Notes: generated by a model not told the origin, from the sequence alone. 11,615 nucleotides of DNA from DAOPZC01 sp035353175 (GCA_035353175.1 DAOPZC010000101.1:1-11615); one strand, 5' to 3'; shown: positions 1 to 6,779, numbered from the stretch's first letter. Made by a program: numbers and translations.

Positions 1-171
1 CTCTGCCACATCAGCGAGCTCGCGGACCGCCGCATCGGCTCGGTCGAAGACGTCTGCAAGATCGGCGACAAGATGTGGGTCAAGTGCATCGGCATCGACG
101 ACCGCGGCCGCATCAAGCTCAGCCGCCGCGAAGCGATGCGCGACCTGGACCAGCAGAAGCAGAACGGCTAA
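1..171 (+). CDS. pnp: Polynucleotide phosphorylase, C-terminal S1 domain (partial)
   Basis: The reading frame is open from the first base to a TAA at 169-171 and gives the last 56 residues. PNPase is a 3'-to-5' exoribonuclease of the cytoplasm that degrades RNA with phosphate and joins the RNA degradosome in many bacteria. The visible part is the end of the S1 RNA-binding domain: a CHISELADRRI stretch, then an IGDKMWVKCIGIDD strand pair, then GRIKLSRREA, which is the usual end of the PNPase S1 barrel. A short polar tail, DLDQQKQNG, follows. The catalytic RNase PH domains and the KH domain lie outside the window. S1 domains also occur in RpsA and RNase E/G, but this pattern with a stop soon after SRREA is typical of PNPase. 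The gene is followed by its own intrinsic terminator. Confidence 0.88.
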   Translation, partial: LCHISELADRRIGSVEDVCKIGDKMWVKCIGIDDRGRIKLSRREAMRDLDQQKQNG

Positions 172-190
172 CCCGTTCCAAACAAAGAAC

Positions 191-229
191 AAAGAAAGCC
201 CGCGACGCCTGTCGCGGGCTTTCTTTTTT
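191..229 (+). terminator. Intrinsic terminator of pnp
   Basis: A perfect 16-bp stem (191-206 with 211-226, AAAGAAAGCCCGCGAC against its reverse complement) encloses the 4-base loop GCCT and runs into a T-rich tail ending at 229. It starts 20 bases after the pnp stop codon. The A-rich left arm would let it act on the minus strand too, but no gene enters from that side nearby. Confidence 0.95.
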
Positions 230-303
230 GAAGCGCGTAACGCCGATTAGTCTCGTATGCCCTCAGTAAGACTTGCCACACAACCCCACTTCACATGGAA
301 GCA

Positions 304-315
304 ATGTGGCCACAT
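304..315. repeat. 12-bp perfect palindrome in the pnp-rhuM gap
   Basis: ATGTGGCCACAT reads the same on both strands. It lies in the otherwise featureless stretch 230-416, about 100 bases before the predicted promoter of the RhuM fragment. It could be a regulator site or chance; nothing else in this stretch looks like a gene or RNA. Confidence 0.4.
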
Positions 316-416
316 GATACACGCGATATTCGCAAACTTGACAGCCACAACCAACAGCAGACACGTCACCGGCGACAGTTTGACAATCATGCTGCCACAT
401 GTTTATTAGCCGCCCA

Positions 417-445
417 TTGGCATTCTTTAACATTAATGGTAGAAT
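417..445 (+). promoter_or_regulatory. Sigma70-type promoter for the RhuM/KAP-like pair
   Basis: TTGGCA (417-422) and TAGAAT (440-445) are separated by exactly 17 bases, close to the TTGACA/TATAAT consensus. The spacer is AT-rich, unlike the surrounding genome. Transcription would begin near 452 and give a leader of about 70 bases before the start codon at 521. That ATG is preceded by the ribosome binding site AGAGGAA (511-517). The promoter appears intact although both downstream genes are short. Confidence 0.6.
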
Positions 446-520
446 GTCTATGTATTTGGAAAGTCCATCTGCATCAAACACCGGGGAAGGTGCAAGGGAC
501 CGGGAAACAGAGAGGAAGAA

Positions 521-799
521 ATGTCGGAACTGATTTTATATACGAGCGCCGACGGGACCGTTCGGCTGGACGTACAGCTTGAGAAGGAAAACATTTTGCT
601 GTCACTGAACCAGTTGGCGGATCTGTTCGACCGCGACAAGTCCGTCATTTCACGGCATTTGCGGAACATCTACAAAGAAGGCGAACTGGACCGCCAAGCA
701 ACCGTTGCAAAAAATGCAACAGTTCAAAGTGAGGCCGGACGCTCGGTCGTGCGCAACATCGAGTACTACAACCTAGACGCCGTCATTTCCGTCGGCTAA
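521..799 (+). pseudogene. RhuM-family protein, N-terminal fragment
   Basis: The 92-residue product matches the start of the RhuM (virulence protein RhuM, PF13310) family: SELILYTSADGTVRLDV, then LNQLADLFDRDKSVISRHLRNIYKEGELD, then VRNIEYYNLDAVISVG. The middle segment looks like a helix-turn-helix. Full-length members are around 300 residues or more and continue after SVG with a YRV..RGTQFR.WA block. Here a TAA follows SVG directly, and neither other frame restores that block, so a 3' deletion is likelier than a one-base error. The start has a good AGAGGAA site. Base composition is more AT-rich than pnp and ruvC, which fits horizontal acquisition. RhuM proteins occur in genomic islands and their biochemical role is not established. 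The fragment keeps the putative DNA-binding part, so it could still be expressed as a small protein. Confidence 0.72.
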
Positions 800-819
800 C
801 CGTTTAACAGGGAGACAAT

Positions 820-1065
820 ATGGATAAGCAGAATAGAGACAAAACACTTAGACTTCTCGACGATAGCGTTCTTGACTTGAAGAATAGCGATATTATGGAC
901 GCGTTCAATCACAAGGTATACGCGGACATCCTTGCAAAAATATTCGATCCAATGTCTGGAAATAAATATGGCATCACCTTGGCACTAACCGCCGGCAACA
1001 AGGCGGACTCAGCATCGGCATCCGATCCACAAGCTAGCTTTCCTGTCTTTCGCCAAGACATTTGA
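820..1065 (+). pseudogene. Short protein resembling the N-terminus of a KAP-family P-loop NTPase
   Basis: The 81-residue product begins 20 bases after the RhuM fragment, with its own site (AGGGAG, about 6 bases before the ATG), so the two were probably cotranscribed. Residues about 12-55 (LLDDSVLDLKNSD, DAFNHKVYADILAKIF, GITLAL) resemble the segment just before the Walker A motif in KAP-type NTPases, where an acidic-rich stretch leads to a (F/Y)A..LA.II helix and a strand ending in the P-loop. The P-loop itself should follow ALT, but the sequence is AGNKADSAS, without the Gly-Lys-Ser/Thr core. The frame stops 24 residues later, where a real member would be several hundred residues long. Base composition is AT-rich. 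The family assignment rests on pattern memory only; it could be an unrelated small hypothetical protein. Confidence 0.42.
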
Positions 1066-1186
1066 TGTGAACAGAGTACGCAGAACAATCTCGATCAAGA
1101 ACGCACTTGCCCCCACCGCCACGACATGTCATAGTTACCCCGTCAGCAAGAGGCACTTTCTGACAAGTTCGAAGCTTATTGTTGAT

Positions 1187-1202
1187 CGTCCAACGTTGGA
1201 CG
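1187..1202. repeat. 16-bp perfect palindrome upstream of ruvC
   Basis: CGTCCAACGTTGGACG is its own reverse complement. Its right end is 27 bases before the ruvC ATG at 1230. The length and placement suit a homodimeric repressor site, and a hairpin in RNA is also possible. It is neither the CTGT-N8-ACAG nor the GAAC-N4-GTTC type of LexA box. The rest of the 1066-1229 gap shows no gene I can support. Confidence 0.5.
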
Positions 1203-1229
1203 GTGAGAGTTGAGGATTCTTCCCTCCCT

Positions 1230-1754
1230 ATGCTTACCCGCCCTCCCTCTGCCCCCATCCGCGTGCTCGGCATCGACACCTCGCTGCGCTCGACCGGCGT
1301 CGGCATTCTCGACGCCGCGGGCTCGCGCATGGTGTCGGTCTATTACGGCACAGTCAAAAACCCTGCCGGACGACCCCTTTCCGCCTGCCTGCTCCACCTG
1401 CAGGACGAGATCGCCAAACTCATCCAGACGCACGAGCCGCAGGCCGTCGCCATCGAAGGCATCTTCTACGCGAAGAACGTCAAGACCATGCTGATCCTCT
1501 CGCACGCGCGGGGCGCGATCATCGCCCAGTGCGCACGCATGGGACTGCCGGTCTACGAGTACGAGCCGCGCCGCGTCAAAATGGCGGTCGCCGGTTACGG
1601 CGGCGCGGAGAAAGCGCAGATCCAGAAGATGGCCAAGACGCTGCTCGGCCTGCACGAGGAGCCGCAAAACGATGCGGCCGACGCCCTCGCGCTCGCCATC
1701 ACGCACCTGCACAACCGCACCGCGCTGGCCGCCCTCTCGGCCGAGCCGATCTGA
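1230..1754 (+). CDS. ruvC: Crossover junction endodeoxyribonuclease RuvC
   Basis: RuvC resolves Holliday junctions at the end of homologous recombination, acting as a dimer with the RuvAB branch-migration motor in the cytoplasm. The product is 174 residues, almost the size of the E. coli protein (173). The four acidic residues of the RNase H-like active site are visible: Asp in RVLGIDTSL, Glu in VAIEGIFYAKN, and two Asp in QNDAADALALAITH. The GIFYAKNVKTMLILSHARGAI and RVKMAVAGYGGAEK blocks are standard for the family. The ATG at 1230 is chosen because it gives the family length. An in-frame TTG at 1179 would add 17 residues that are not RuvC-like and would place the 1187-1202 palindrome inside the gene. 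A TGAGGA at 1210-1215 is a distant ribosome binding site. ruvA and ruvB are not adjacent. Confidence 0.95.
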   Translation: MLTRPPSAPIRVLGIDTSLRSTGVGILDAAGSRMVSVYYGTVKNPAGRPLSACLLHLQDEIAKLIQTHEPQAVAIEGIFYAKNVKTMLILSHARGAIIAQCARMGLPVYEYEPRRVKMAVAGYGGAEKAQIQKMAKTLLGLHEEPQNDAADALALAITHLHNRTALAALSAEPI

Positions 1755-1761
1755 TTAGTGT

Positions 1762-1778
1762 TCTCGATTGAATCGAGA
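1762..1778. repeat. Inverted repeat between ruvC and the amidohydrolase
   Basis: TCTCGATT and AATCGAGA flank a single G, a near-perfect 17-base palindrome just after the ruvC stop. Further TCGA-rich half-copies follow to about 1815. There is no T-run on either strand, so a terminator is not supported. It may be a protein-binding site or a weak end-of-transcript hairpin for the two convergent genes. Confidence 0.4.
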
Positions 1779-1838
1779 TAATCGAAGGACTCGAACAAAT
1801 CGGTTTCGTCGATACTCTCGCGTCCGTCACCCCTCCGC

Positions 1839-2792
1839 TCAGACTCCGGTGAGGCCGTAGACCCGCCGGGCGTTCCGCCAGAAGACCTTGTCCAGGGCGG
1901 ATTGCCCTTTGCCTGCAAAGAAATCCGTCGCGATCCTCTGCACGGTGGCGAGCGGCGCGTAGCGTCCGCTGACCGGCCAGTTGCTACCGTAGAGCAGGCG
2001 GTCGGCGCCGAAGAGCCCCCACAGGACATCGAGGACCGGCGCGTAACAGGTCGGATCCACAGGCGCGTCGCCCGCGGTCCGCTTCGTGCCTTCGACGAGC
2101 CCCGACACCTTCATGAACACGTTCGGGCGGTCCGCCAACCGCTTCATGAGTTCACCCCACGCCGCCGGCGGCGGCGCGCCCGTGACCGGCGCGTTGGCCA
2201 CGTGGTTGACGATCAGGCGCAGATCCGGCACGGCCTGCGCGAGCGGCACGGCCTGCTCCACCCACACGGTCGGCGAGTGGACGTCGAAACAAAGCCCGCG
2301 GTCGGCGATATCCCGCATGTCCCTGAGGAATGCGCGGTCCTTAAGGCCCGCCTCAAGCGACCCGTCGCGGATGCGGACCCCGCGGAACAGCGGGTTGGCG
2401 GCGAACCGTTTCAGGTGCCCCGCGAAGGCGTCCGTGCCGATCGGCAGGTTCCCGACCAGCCCGAGGATCAGCGGATCGCGCGCCGCGAGATCGAGGATCC
2501 ACTGGTTGTCCTCCACCCAGGGGCTGGCCTCGACGACCACCACGCCGTCGACGCGCTGCGGCACGGGCAGCGCGCGGTAGTCGTCCGGCAGTGTTCTCCG
2601 GCAGAGCAGCGCGTCGCTCTTCGGCGGCCACGGAATCCCTTGAGGCCGAGACGGGTCGTAAAAGTGCACATGCGTGTCGATGACCTTGGCAGGCCGGACG
2701 TTATCATACTGAGGTGCGGAGCAGCATCCTCCGCACAAGGATGCCGCCGCGGCCGTTGCGGACCGGAGGAATGCGCGCCGTGAGTTCTTCAT
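1839..2792 (-). CDS. Tat-exported amidohydrolase (COG3618-like, Amidohydrolase_2)
   Basis: The 317-residue product is a TIM-barrel metal hydrolase like the COG3618 group, which includes fuconolactonase- and sulfomuconolactonase-type lactonases; the substrate cannot be told from sequence. An N-terminal twin-arginine signal (SRRAFLR at residues 4-10, then an Ala-rich segment) points to export of the folded enzyme. Cysteines at 20, 23 and 24 suggest possible lipid anchoring, though the lipobox is poor. Metal-site landmarks are HVHF at 41-44, His172 in FDVHSP, His197 in IVNHVAN, and LLYGSNWPVS at 267-275. Family members usually have Asp in that last motif (GSDWP); here it is Asn271. Exported hydrolases of this type often act on sugar-derived lactones, which is only a hint. 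The start at 2792 follows from the Tat signal. No clear ribosome binding site precedes it. It diverges from the NIF3 gene across 39 bases. Confidence 0.85.
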   Translation of the reverse strand: MKNSRRAFLRSATAAAASLCGGCCSAPQYDNVRPAKVIDTHVHFYDPSRPQGIPWPPKSDALLCRRTLPDDYRALPVPQRVDGVVVVEASPWVEDNQWILDLAARDPLILGLVGNLPIGTDAFAGHLKRFAANPLFRGVRIRDGSLEAGLKDRAFLRDMRDIADRGLCFDVHSPTVWVEQAVPLAQAVPDLRLIVNHVANAPVTGAPPPAAWGELMKRLADRPNVFMKVSGLVEGTKRTAGDAPVDPTCYAPVLDVLWGLFGADRLLYGSNWPVSGRYAPLATVQRIATDFFAGKGQSALDKVFWRNARRVYGLTGV

Positions 2793-2831
2793 AATGTTGA
2801 CAATCTTATCAAACCGTGCCACGCTCTGAGC

Positions 2832-3593
2832 ATGAAAAAATCTTTGGACAGCCTCGTTTCGCTCTTGGACGAAACGCTCGGGATCGCGGCCTTCCGCGAC
2901 GCCTCGAACAACGGCCTGCAGATCGCCAACGACGGCTCGCTCACCAAAGTCATCACCGGCGTCGACGCCAGCCTGCGCCTGCTCAAGGAAGCGGCTGCGC
3001 GCGGCGCGGACTGCGTGGTCTGCCACCACGGGTTGAGCTGGGGTGACTCGCTCAAACGCATCACCGGGCTCAACCACCGGCTCGTCTCTTACGCCATCCA
3101 TCACAACATCGCGGTTTATGCGGCCCACCTGCCGCTCGACGCGCACCCGCGTTTCGGCAACAACGCGCAGCTCTGCAAAGCGCTGGGGCTGTCGCGCCTG
3201 AAGCCCGCCTTCACTTACCACGGCGAAACCATCGGCTTCACGGCCGCCTATGCGAAAGCCGTTCCTTTTGAAACGTTTTGCGGGCGCGTGCGTACGCGGG
3301 TGAACCCCGACTGCCGCATTCTGGACTTCGGCGCGAAAAGCGTGAAGACGGTCGGCGTGGTCTCCGGCGGAGCGTCCGACATGATTGACCAGGCCGCGGG
3401 GCTCGGCGTGGACGTTTACCTCACGGGCGAGCCCAGTCTGCAAGGCTACAACCTCGCCGAACACCTCAACCAGAACGTCGTCTTCGCGGGGCACTACGCC
3501 ACAGAAACGTTCGGCGTGCAGGCGCTCGCCCAGCTGATCAGCCGGAGGCTGCGCCTACACGCCGAATTCGTGGACTTCAAGATCGGCTATTAA
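2832..3593 (+). CDS. NIF3/YbgI-family dinuclear metal protein
   Basis: The 253-residue product belongs to the NIF3 (PF01784, YbgI/YqfO) family, annotated as Nif3-like dinuclear metal center hexameric protein or GTP cyclohydrolase 1 type 2 homologue. The biological substrate of bacterial members is unsettled. Expected metal ligands are present: His65-His66 in CVVCHHGLSW, Asp103 in LPLDAH, and His221 and Glu225 in FAGHYATETFG. NNGLQI (26-31) and DVYLTGEPS (194-202) are also family signatures. The length matches the short form without the inserted PII-like domain. The start is the ATG at 2832 because the family N-terminus aligns there; its ribosome binding site is weak. The last bases overlap the stop codon of the convergent purF-like gene, so readthrough in either direction would make antisense RNA. 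Confidence 0.92.
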   Translation: MKKSLDSLVSLLDETLGIAAFRDASNNGLQIANDGSLTKVITGVDASLRLLKEAAARGADCVVCHHGLSWGDSLKRITGLNHRLVSYAIHHNIAVYAAHLPLDAHPRFGNNAQLCKALGLSRLKPAFTYHGETIGFTAAYAKAVPFETFCGRVRTRVNPDCRILDFGAKSVKTVGVVSGGASDMIDQAAGLGVDVYLTGEPSLQGYNLAEHLNQNVVFAGHYATETFGVQALAQLISRRLRLHAEFVDFKIGY

Positions 3594-5068
3594 GCCGTTG
3601 TCGGCGCGACGGCCTGGCAAGGCTTCGCGCAGTGCGAGCAGCCGTGTGTACAGCCGTCGGGACGCGAAACATCCTCGCCCGTCCAACAGTAGGTGCAGAG
3701 CTTCTCTCTCGGCAAACCGATCGCCTCGACCAGATCGTCGAGACGCTGATAGGCGAGCGACGACAACCCGAGACGCTGGCGGATGCGGCCGACCATCTCT
3801 TTGTAAGGCGCGCCGTCCGGATCGAGATATTTCGCGACATCGGCATTCTCGCCTTCGATCTCGCGGATGAAGCGGCGCGTCGCCAGATCCATCTCGCTCT
3901 TGGAGCGGGAGAAATTCAGGAAGCGGCACTGATACAGGAGCGGCGGGCAGGCGATCCGCATGTGGATCTCCTTGGCCCCGTCGTCGTACAGACGCTTCAC
4001 CTGGTCGCGCAACTGGGTGCCGCGCACGATCGAATCGTCGCAGAAAATCAGGCGCTTGCCCTGGATCAGCCCCGGCACCGGAATCAGCTTCATCTGAGCG
4101 ATCAGCTCGCGCGCCTTCTGGTCTGGCGGCATGAAGCTGCGGGGCCACGTCGGCGTGTACTTCACGAAGGGGCGCGCGTAGCGGATGCCCGCCTCCACCG
4201 CATAGCCGAGCGCATGCGCCACGCCGGAGTCCGGCACGCCGCCCACCGAGTCGGCATCCACCGGATTGCGCCGGGCCAGCGCGCCGCCGCAGCGGTAGCG
4301 GGACATCTCCACATTGCGTCCCTCATACGCTGAAGCCGGATATCCGAAATACACCCACAGGAACGAGCAGATCGCCTGTTTGTCGCCCGGCTGCAGCAAC
4401 GTCTCCACACCTTCCGGCGAGCACCGCACCATCTCGCCCGGCCCCAGCTCGCGGTTCACCACGTAGCCGAGATTCGGGAAGCAGCACGATTCCATCGCCA
4501 CCGCGGTGGCCCCATCTTTCTGCGCCACGATCACCGGCGTACGTCCGTAACGGTCGCGCACCGCAAACAGCTCGCCATCGCTGTTCAGGATCAGCATGGA
4601 ACAGGAGCCCTCGATCTTCTCCTGCGCATAGCGCACGCCTTCCGCCAAAGTCGACTGGGAGTTGATCAGCGTGGCGACCAGCTCGGTGGGATTGACCCCG
4701 CCGCGGCTCATCTCGGAGAATTGGACCGAATGCGTGGTGTACAGCTCCTTCACCAGCGCGTTCAGGTTGGTCACCACACCCACCGACACGATCGCGTAAA
4801 CGCCCAGATGCGAGGAGATGATGAGCGGCTGATCCTCGTTGTCGCTGATGATGCCGATGCCGCACTTCCCTTGGAAACGCCTGAAATCGTTCTCGAATTT
4901 TGTCCGAAACTGCGAATTAGAGATATCGTGAATGGCCCGCTGAAATCCTTTTTCAGACAACACCGCCATGCCGCCACGCATGGTGCCGAGATGGGAATGA
5001 TAATCCGTTCCGAAAAAAAGGTCCGCAACGCAGTCCTCCGTCGCGACCGCTCCAAAAAAACCACCCAT
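3590..5068 (-). CDS. Amidophosphoribosyltransferase-family protein lacking the N-terminal Cys (PurF paralogue)
   Basis: This 492-residue protein has the PurF two-domain layout: an N-terminal Ntn-type glutaminase fold (about 1-225) and a C-terminal phosphoribosyltransferase domain. The PRPP loop is clear at 339-352 (RLIFCDDSIVRGTQ). Four cysteines fit the [4Fe-4S] ligands of the Bacillus-type enzyme: Cys234 (AICSF), Cys381, Cys458 and Cys461 (CTYC). The standard nucleophile is absent: the mature N-terminus reads GGFFGA where glutaminases read CGVFGI, and the RGQEGAG loop is replaced by LGTMRGGMA. The start is the ATG at 5068, because GGAGG lies 5 bases before it (5074-5078); an upstream TTG would swallow that site. 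Similar GGFFG paralogues are, from memory, common in Bacteroidota and Clostridia. It may use free ammonia, a partner glutaminase, or do something else. A Cys/His-rich tail (473-484) is extra. Confidence 0.88.
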   Translation of the reverse strand: MGGFFGAVATEDCVADLFFGTDYHSHLGTMRGGMAVLSEKGFQRAIHDISNSQFRTKFENDFRRFQGKCGIGIISDNEDQPLIISSHLGVYAIVSVGVVTNLNALVKELYTTHSVQFSEMSRGGVNPTELVATLINSQSTLAEGVRYAQEKIEGSCSMLILNSDGELFAVRDRYGRTPVIVAQKDGATAVAMESCCFPNLGYVVNRELGPGEMVRCSPEGVETLLQPGDKQAICSFLWVYFGYPASAYEGRNVEMSRYRCGGALARRNPVDADSVGGVPDSGVAHALGYAVEAGIRYARPFVKYTPTWPRSFMPPDQKARELIAQMKLIPVPGLIQGKRLIFCDDSIVRGTQLRDQVKRLYDDGAKEIHMRIACPPLLYQCRFLNFSRSKSEMDLATRRFIREIEGENADVAKYLDPDGAPYKEMVGRIRQRLGLSSLAYQRLDDLVEAIGLPREKLCTYCWTGEDVSRPDGCTHGCSHCAKPCQAVAPTTA

Positions 5069-5164
5069 GACAACCTCCAACAGAATTGTTCACTCAAAAA
5101 TGTCCGACAAAATCGTCCGGTGAATACAATACTGTTTTAGGAGGTGTCCGCCAAACCAAAAGGG

Positions 5165-5206
5165 AAAAAATCGGGGCGCGGCCGATTTTGAACCCGCCGC
5201 GCCCCG
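5165..5206 (-). terminator. Intrinsic terminator of leuA
   Basis: On the minus strand an 11-bp perfect stem (5196-5206 with 5172-5182, CGGGGCGCGGC/GCCGCGCCCCG) encloses a 13-base loop and is followed by a run of T (A6 at 5165-5170 on the plus strand). It lies about 36 bases past the leuA stop and insulates leuA from the purF-like gene. Confidence 0.9.
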
Positions 5207-5241
5207 TTCCGTCCCGATTCATCCGCCCGCCGAACGGACGT

Positions 5242-6774
5242 CTACGCGCGAACGCCCTCGTCGAGCAACACGTTCAACGCCTGCAGGTAGGCTAATATGC
5301 TGGCCTCGATCACATCGGTCGAAATGCCGCGCCCATGGAAAACGCGCGCGCCGTCGCGCACGCGCACCGTCGCCTCGCACTGCGCATCCGTTCCGCCCGT
5401 GATGGCGTTCAGCTGGAAGCTCTCCAGCGAAACCTTCACCCCCAAAAGCTGATTGATCGCCTTGAAAGAGGCGTTGATCGGCCCGTCGCTCGCCGCGACT
5501 TGCTCGATCAGCTTGCCGTCGCGCACCAGCCGGATCGTGCTGACCGGCGTGATGGCGTTGCTCGCCGTCACGTTGAAGCGGTCGAGCTTGACGCGCTCGA
5601 CGATCATGGTTTGGAGGCCATGAGCCAGCGCCTCCAAATCGGCATCGCTCACCGTTTTCTTGCGGTCGGCCAAGTCCTTGAATTTCGCGAACAGCTCATT
5701 GACCTGCGCCGACTCCATGTGGAAACCCAACTCCTGCAGACGGGTTTCGAAGGCATGGCGCCCCGAGTGCTTGCCCAGCACCATCTTGTTGCGCGGCAGG
5801 CCGATCGACTCGGGCGTCATGATCTCGTAGGTCAGCGGGTTCGCCAGCACGCCGTGCTGATGGATGCCCGCCTCGTGCGCGAAGGCGTTCTCGCCCACGA
5901 TCGCCTTGTTCGCCTGAACCTTGCTTCCCGTCACGTTGATCACACAGCGGCTGGTCGCATAGATCTTGGTCGTGTCGATATTCGTCTCCGCCCGGAAGAA
6001 CTCGCGGCGCGTGTGCAGCGCCATAACGATCTCTTCCAGCGAGGTGTTGCCCGCCCGTTCGCCGATCCCGTTGACCGTGCACTCGATCTGGTCCGCGCCG
6101 GCGCGCACGGCGGCCAGCGAGTTGGCGACCGCCAACCCCAAGTCATTGTGGCAGTGGACCGAGAGACGCGCCTGAGCGATGTTCGGCACGTGTTCGCGGA
6201 TGTCCGTGATCAACTGCCCGAACTGTTCCGGCACGGCATAGCCGACGGTGTCGGGAATATTCACCGTCTTCGCGCCCGCCGCGATCACGCCTTCGACGAT
6301 GCGGTAAATGAACGGACGCTCGCTGCGCGAACAATCTTCCAGCGAAAACTCCACATCGCCGCAGAGGTTACGGGCATATTTCACCATGGCCACCGCTTGG
6401 TCATACACCGCGTCCGGCGTCATCTTCAGCTTGTACTCCATATGGATCGGAGACGTGGCGATGAACGTGTGGATGCGCGGATGCGCGGCGCCGCGCACCG
6501 CCTCCCATGCGCTATCGATGTCCTTTGGCAAAGCGCGGCAGAGGCTGGCCACCGAGGCGTTCTTCACAATCCCCGCGATCGCTTTCACGGATTCGAAATC
6601 GCCGGAAGAGGCAATGGCGAAACCGGCCTCGATGACATCCACGCGCAGCGCCTCAAGGTGCTCGGCCACCAACAGCTTGTCACGCAGGTTCATGGTGCAG
6701 CCCGGCGACTGCTCGCCATCGCGCAGCGTGGTATCGAACACATAAATGCGCCGCATGTCTTGGGTCTCGTTCAT
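5242..6774 (-). CDS. leuA: 2-isopropylmalate synthase
   Basis: LeuA condenses acetyl-CoA with 2-oxoisovalerate, the first committed step of leucine synthesis, in the cytoplasm. The 510-residue product has the full arrangement: an HMGL-like TIM barrel (about 9-280) with FDTTLRDGEQSPG at 13-25, the metal-binding HCHND at 207-211 and GERAGNTSLEE at 238-248; a linker region with HEAGIHQHG and LGKHSGRHA (333-341); and a C-terminal LeuA dimerisation/regulatory domain (about 385-505) ending in GRGISTDVIEAS. That domain is where leucine feedback inhibition acts in the family. These motifs fit LeuA better than citramalate or homocitrate synthase, though paralogues can look similar. The ATG at 6774 has GAGG 8 bases upstream. 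The gene is preceded by a transcription attenuator and a small coupled ORF, and leuB, leuC and leuD are not adjacent. Confidence 0.93.
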   Translation of the reverse strand: MNETQDMRRIYVFDTTLRDGEQSPGCTMNLRDKLLVAEHLEALRVDVIEAGFAIASSGDFESVKAIAGIVKNASVASLCRALPKDIDSAWEAVRGAAHPRIHTFIATSPIHMEYKLKMTPDAVYDQAVAMVKYARNLCGDVEFSLEDCSRSERPFIYRIVEGVIAAGAKTVNIPDTVGYAVPEQFGQLITDIREHVPNIAQARLSVHCHNDLGLAVANSLAAVRAGADQIECTVNGIGERAGNTSLEEIVMALHTRREFFRAETNIDTTKIYATSRCVINVTGSKVQANKAIVGENAFAHEAGIHQHGVLANPLTYEIMTPESIGLPRNKMVLGKHSGRHAFETRLQELGFHMESAQVNELFAKFKDLADRKKTVSDADLEALAHGLQTMIVERVKLDRFNVTASNAITPVSTIRLVRDGKLIEQVAASDGPINASFKAINQLLGVKVSLESFQLNAITGGTDAQCEATVRVRDGARVFHGRGISTDVIEASILAYLQALNVLLDEGVRA

Positions 6775-6779
6775 TGCGT

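Noticed and set aside
1902..2783. 293-aa plus-strand frame opposite the amidohydrolase
   Set aside because: Low-complexity Arg/Pro-rich shadow of a conserved gene.
2793..2831. TTGACA (2797-2802) as a promoter for the NIF3 gene
   Set aside because: The -35 match is perfect, but no -10 box lies 16-18 bases downstream and the start codon is too close.
1839..3494. 551-aa minus-strand frame that would extend the amidohydrolase upstream by more than 230 residues
   Set aside because: The extra part is the antisense of the NIF3 gene. A clear Tat signal begins at the ATG at 2792, so that is the start.
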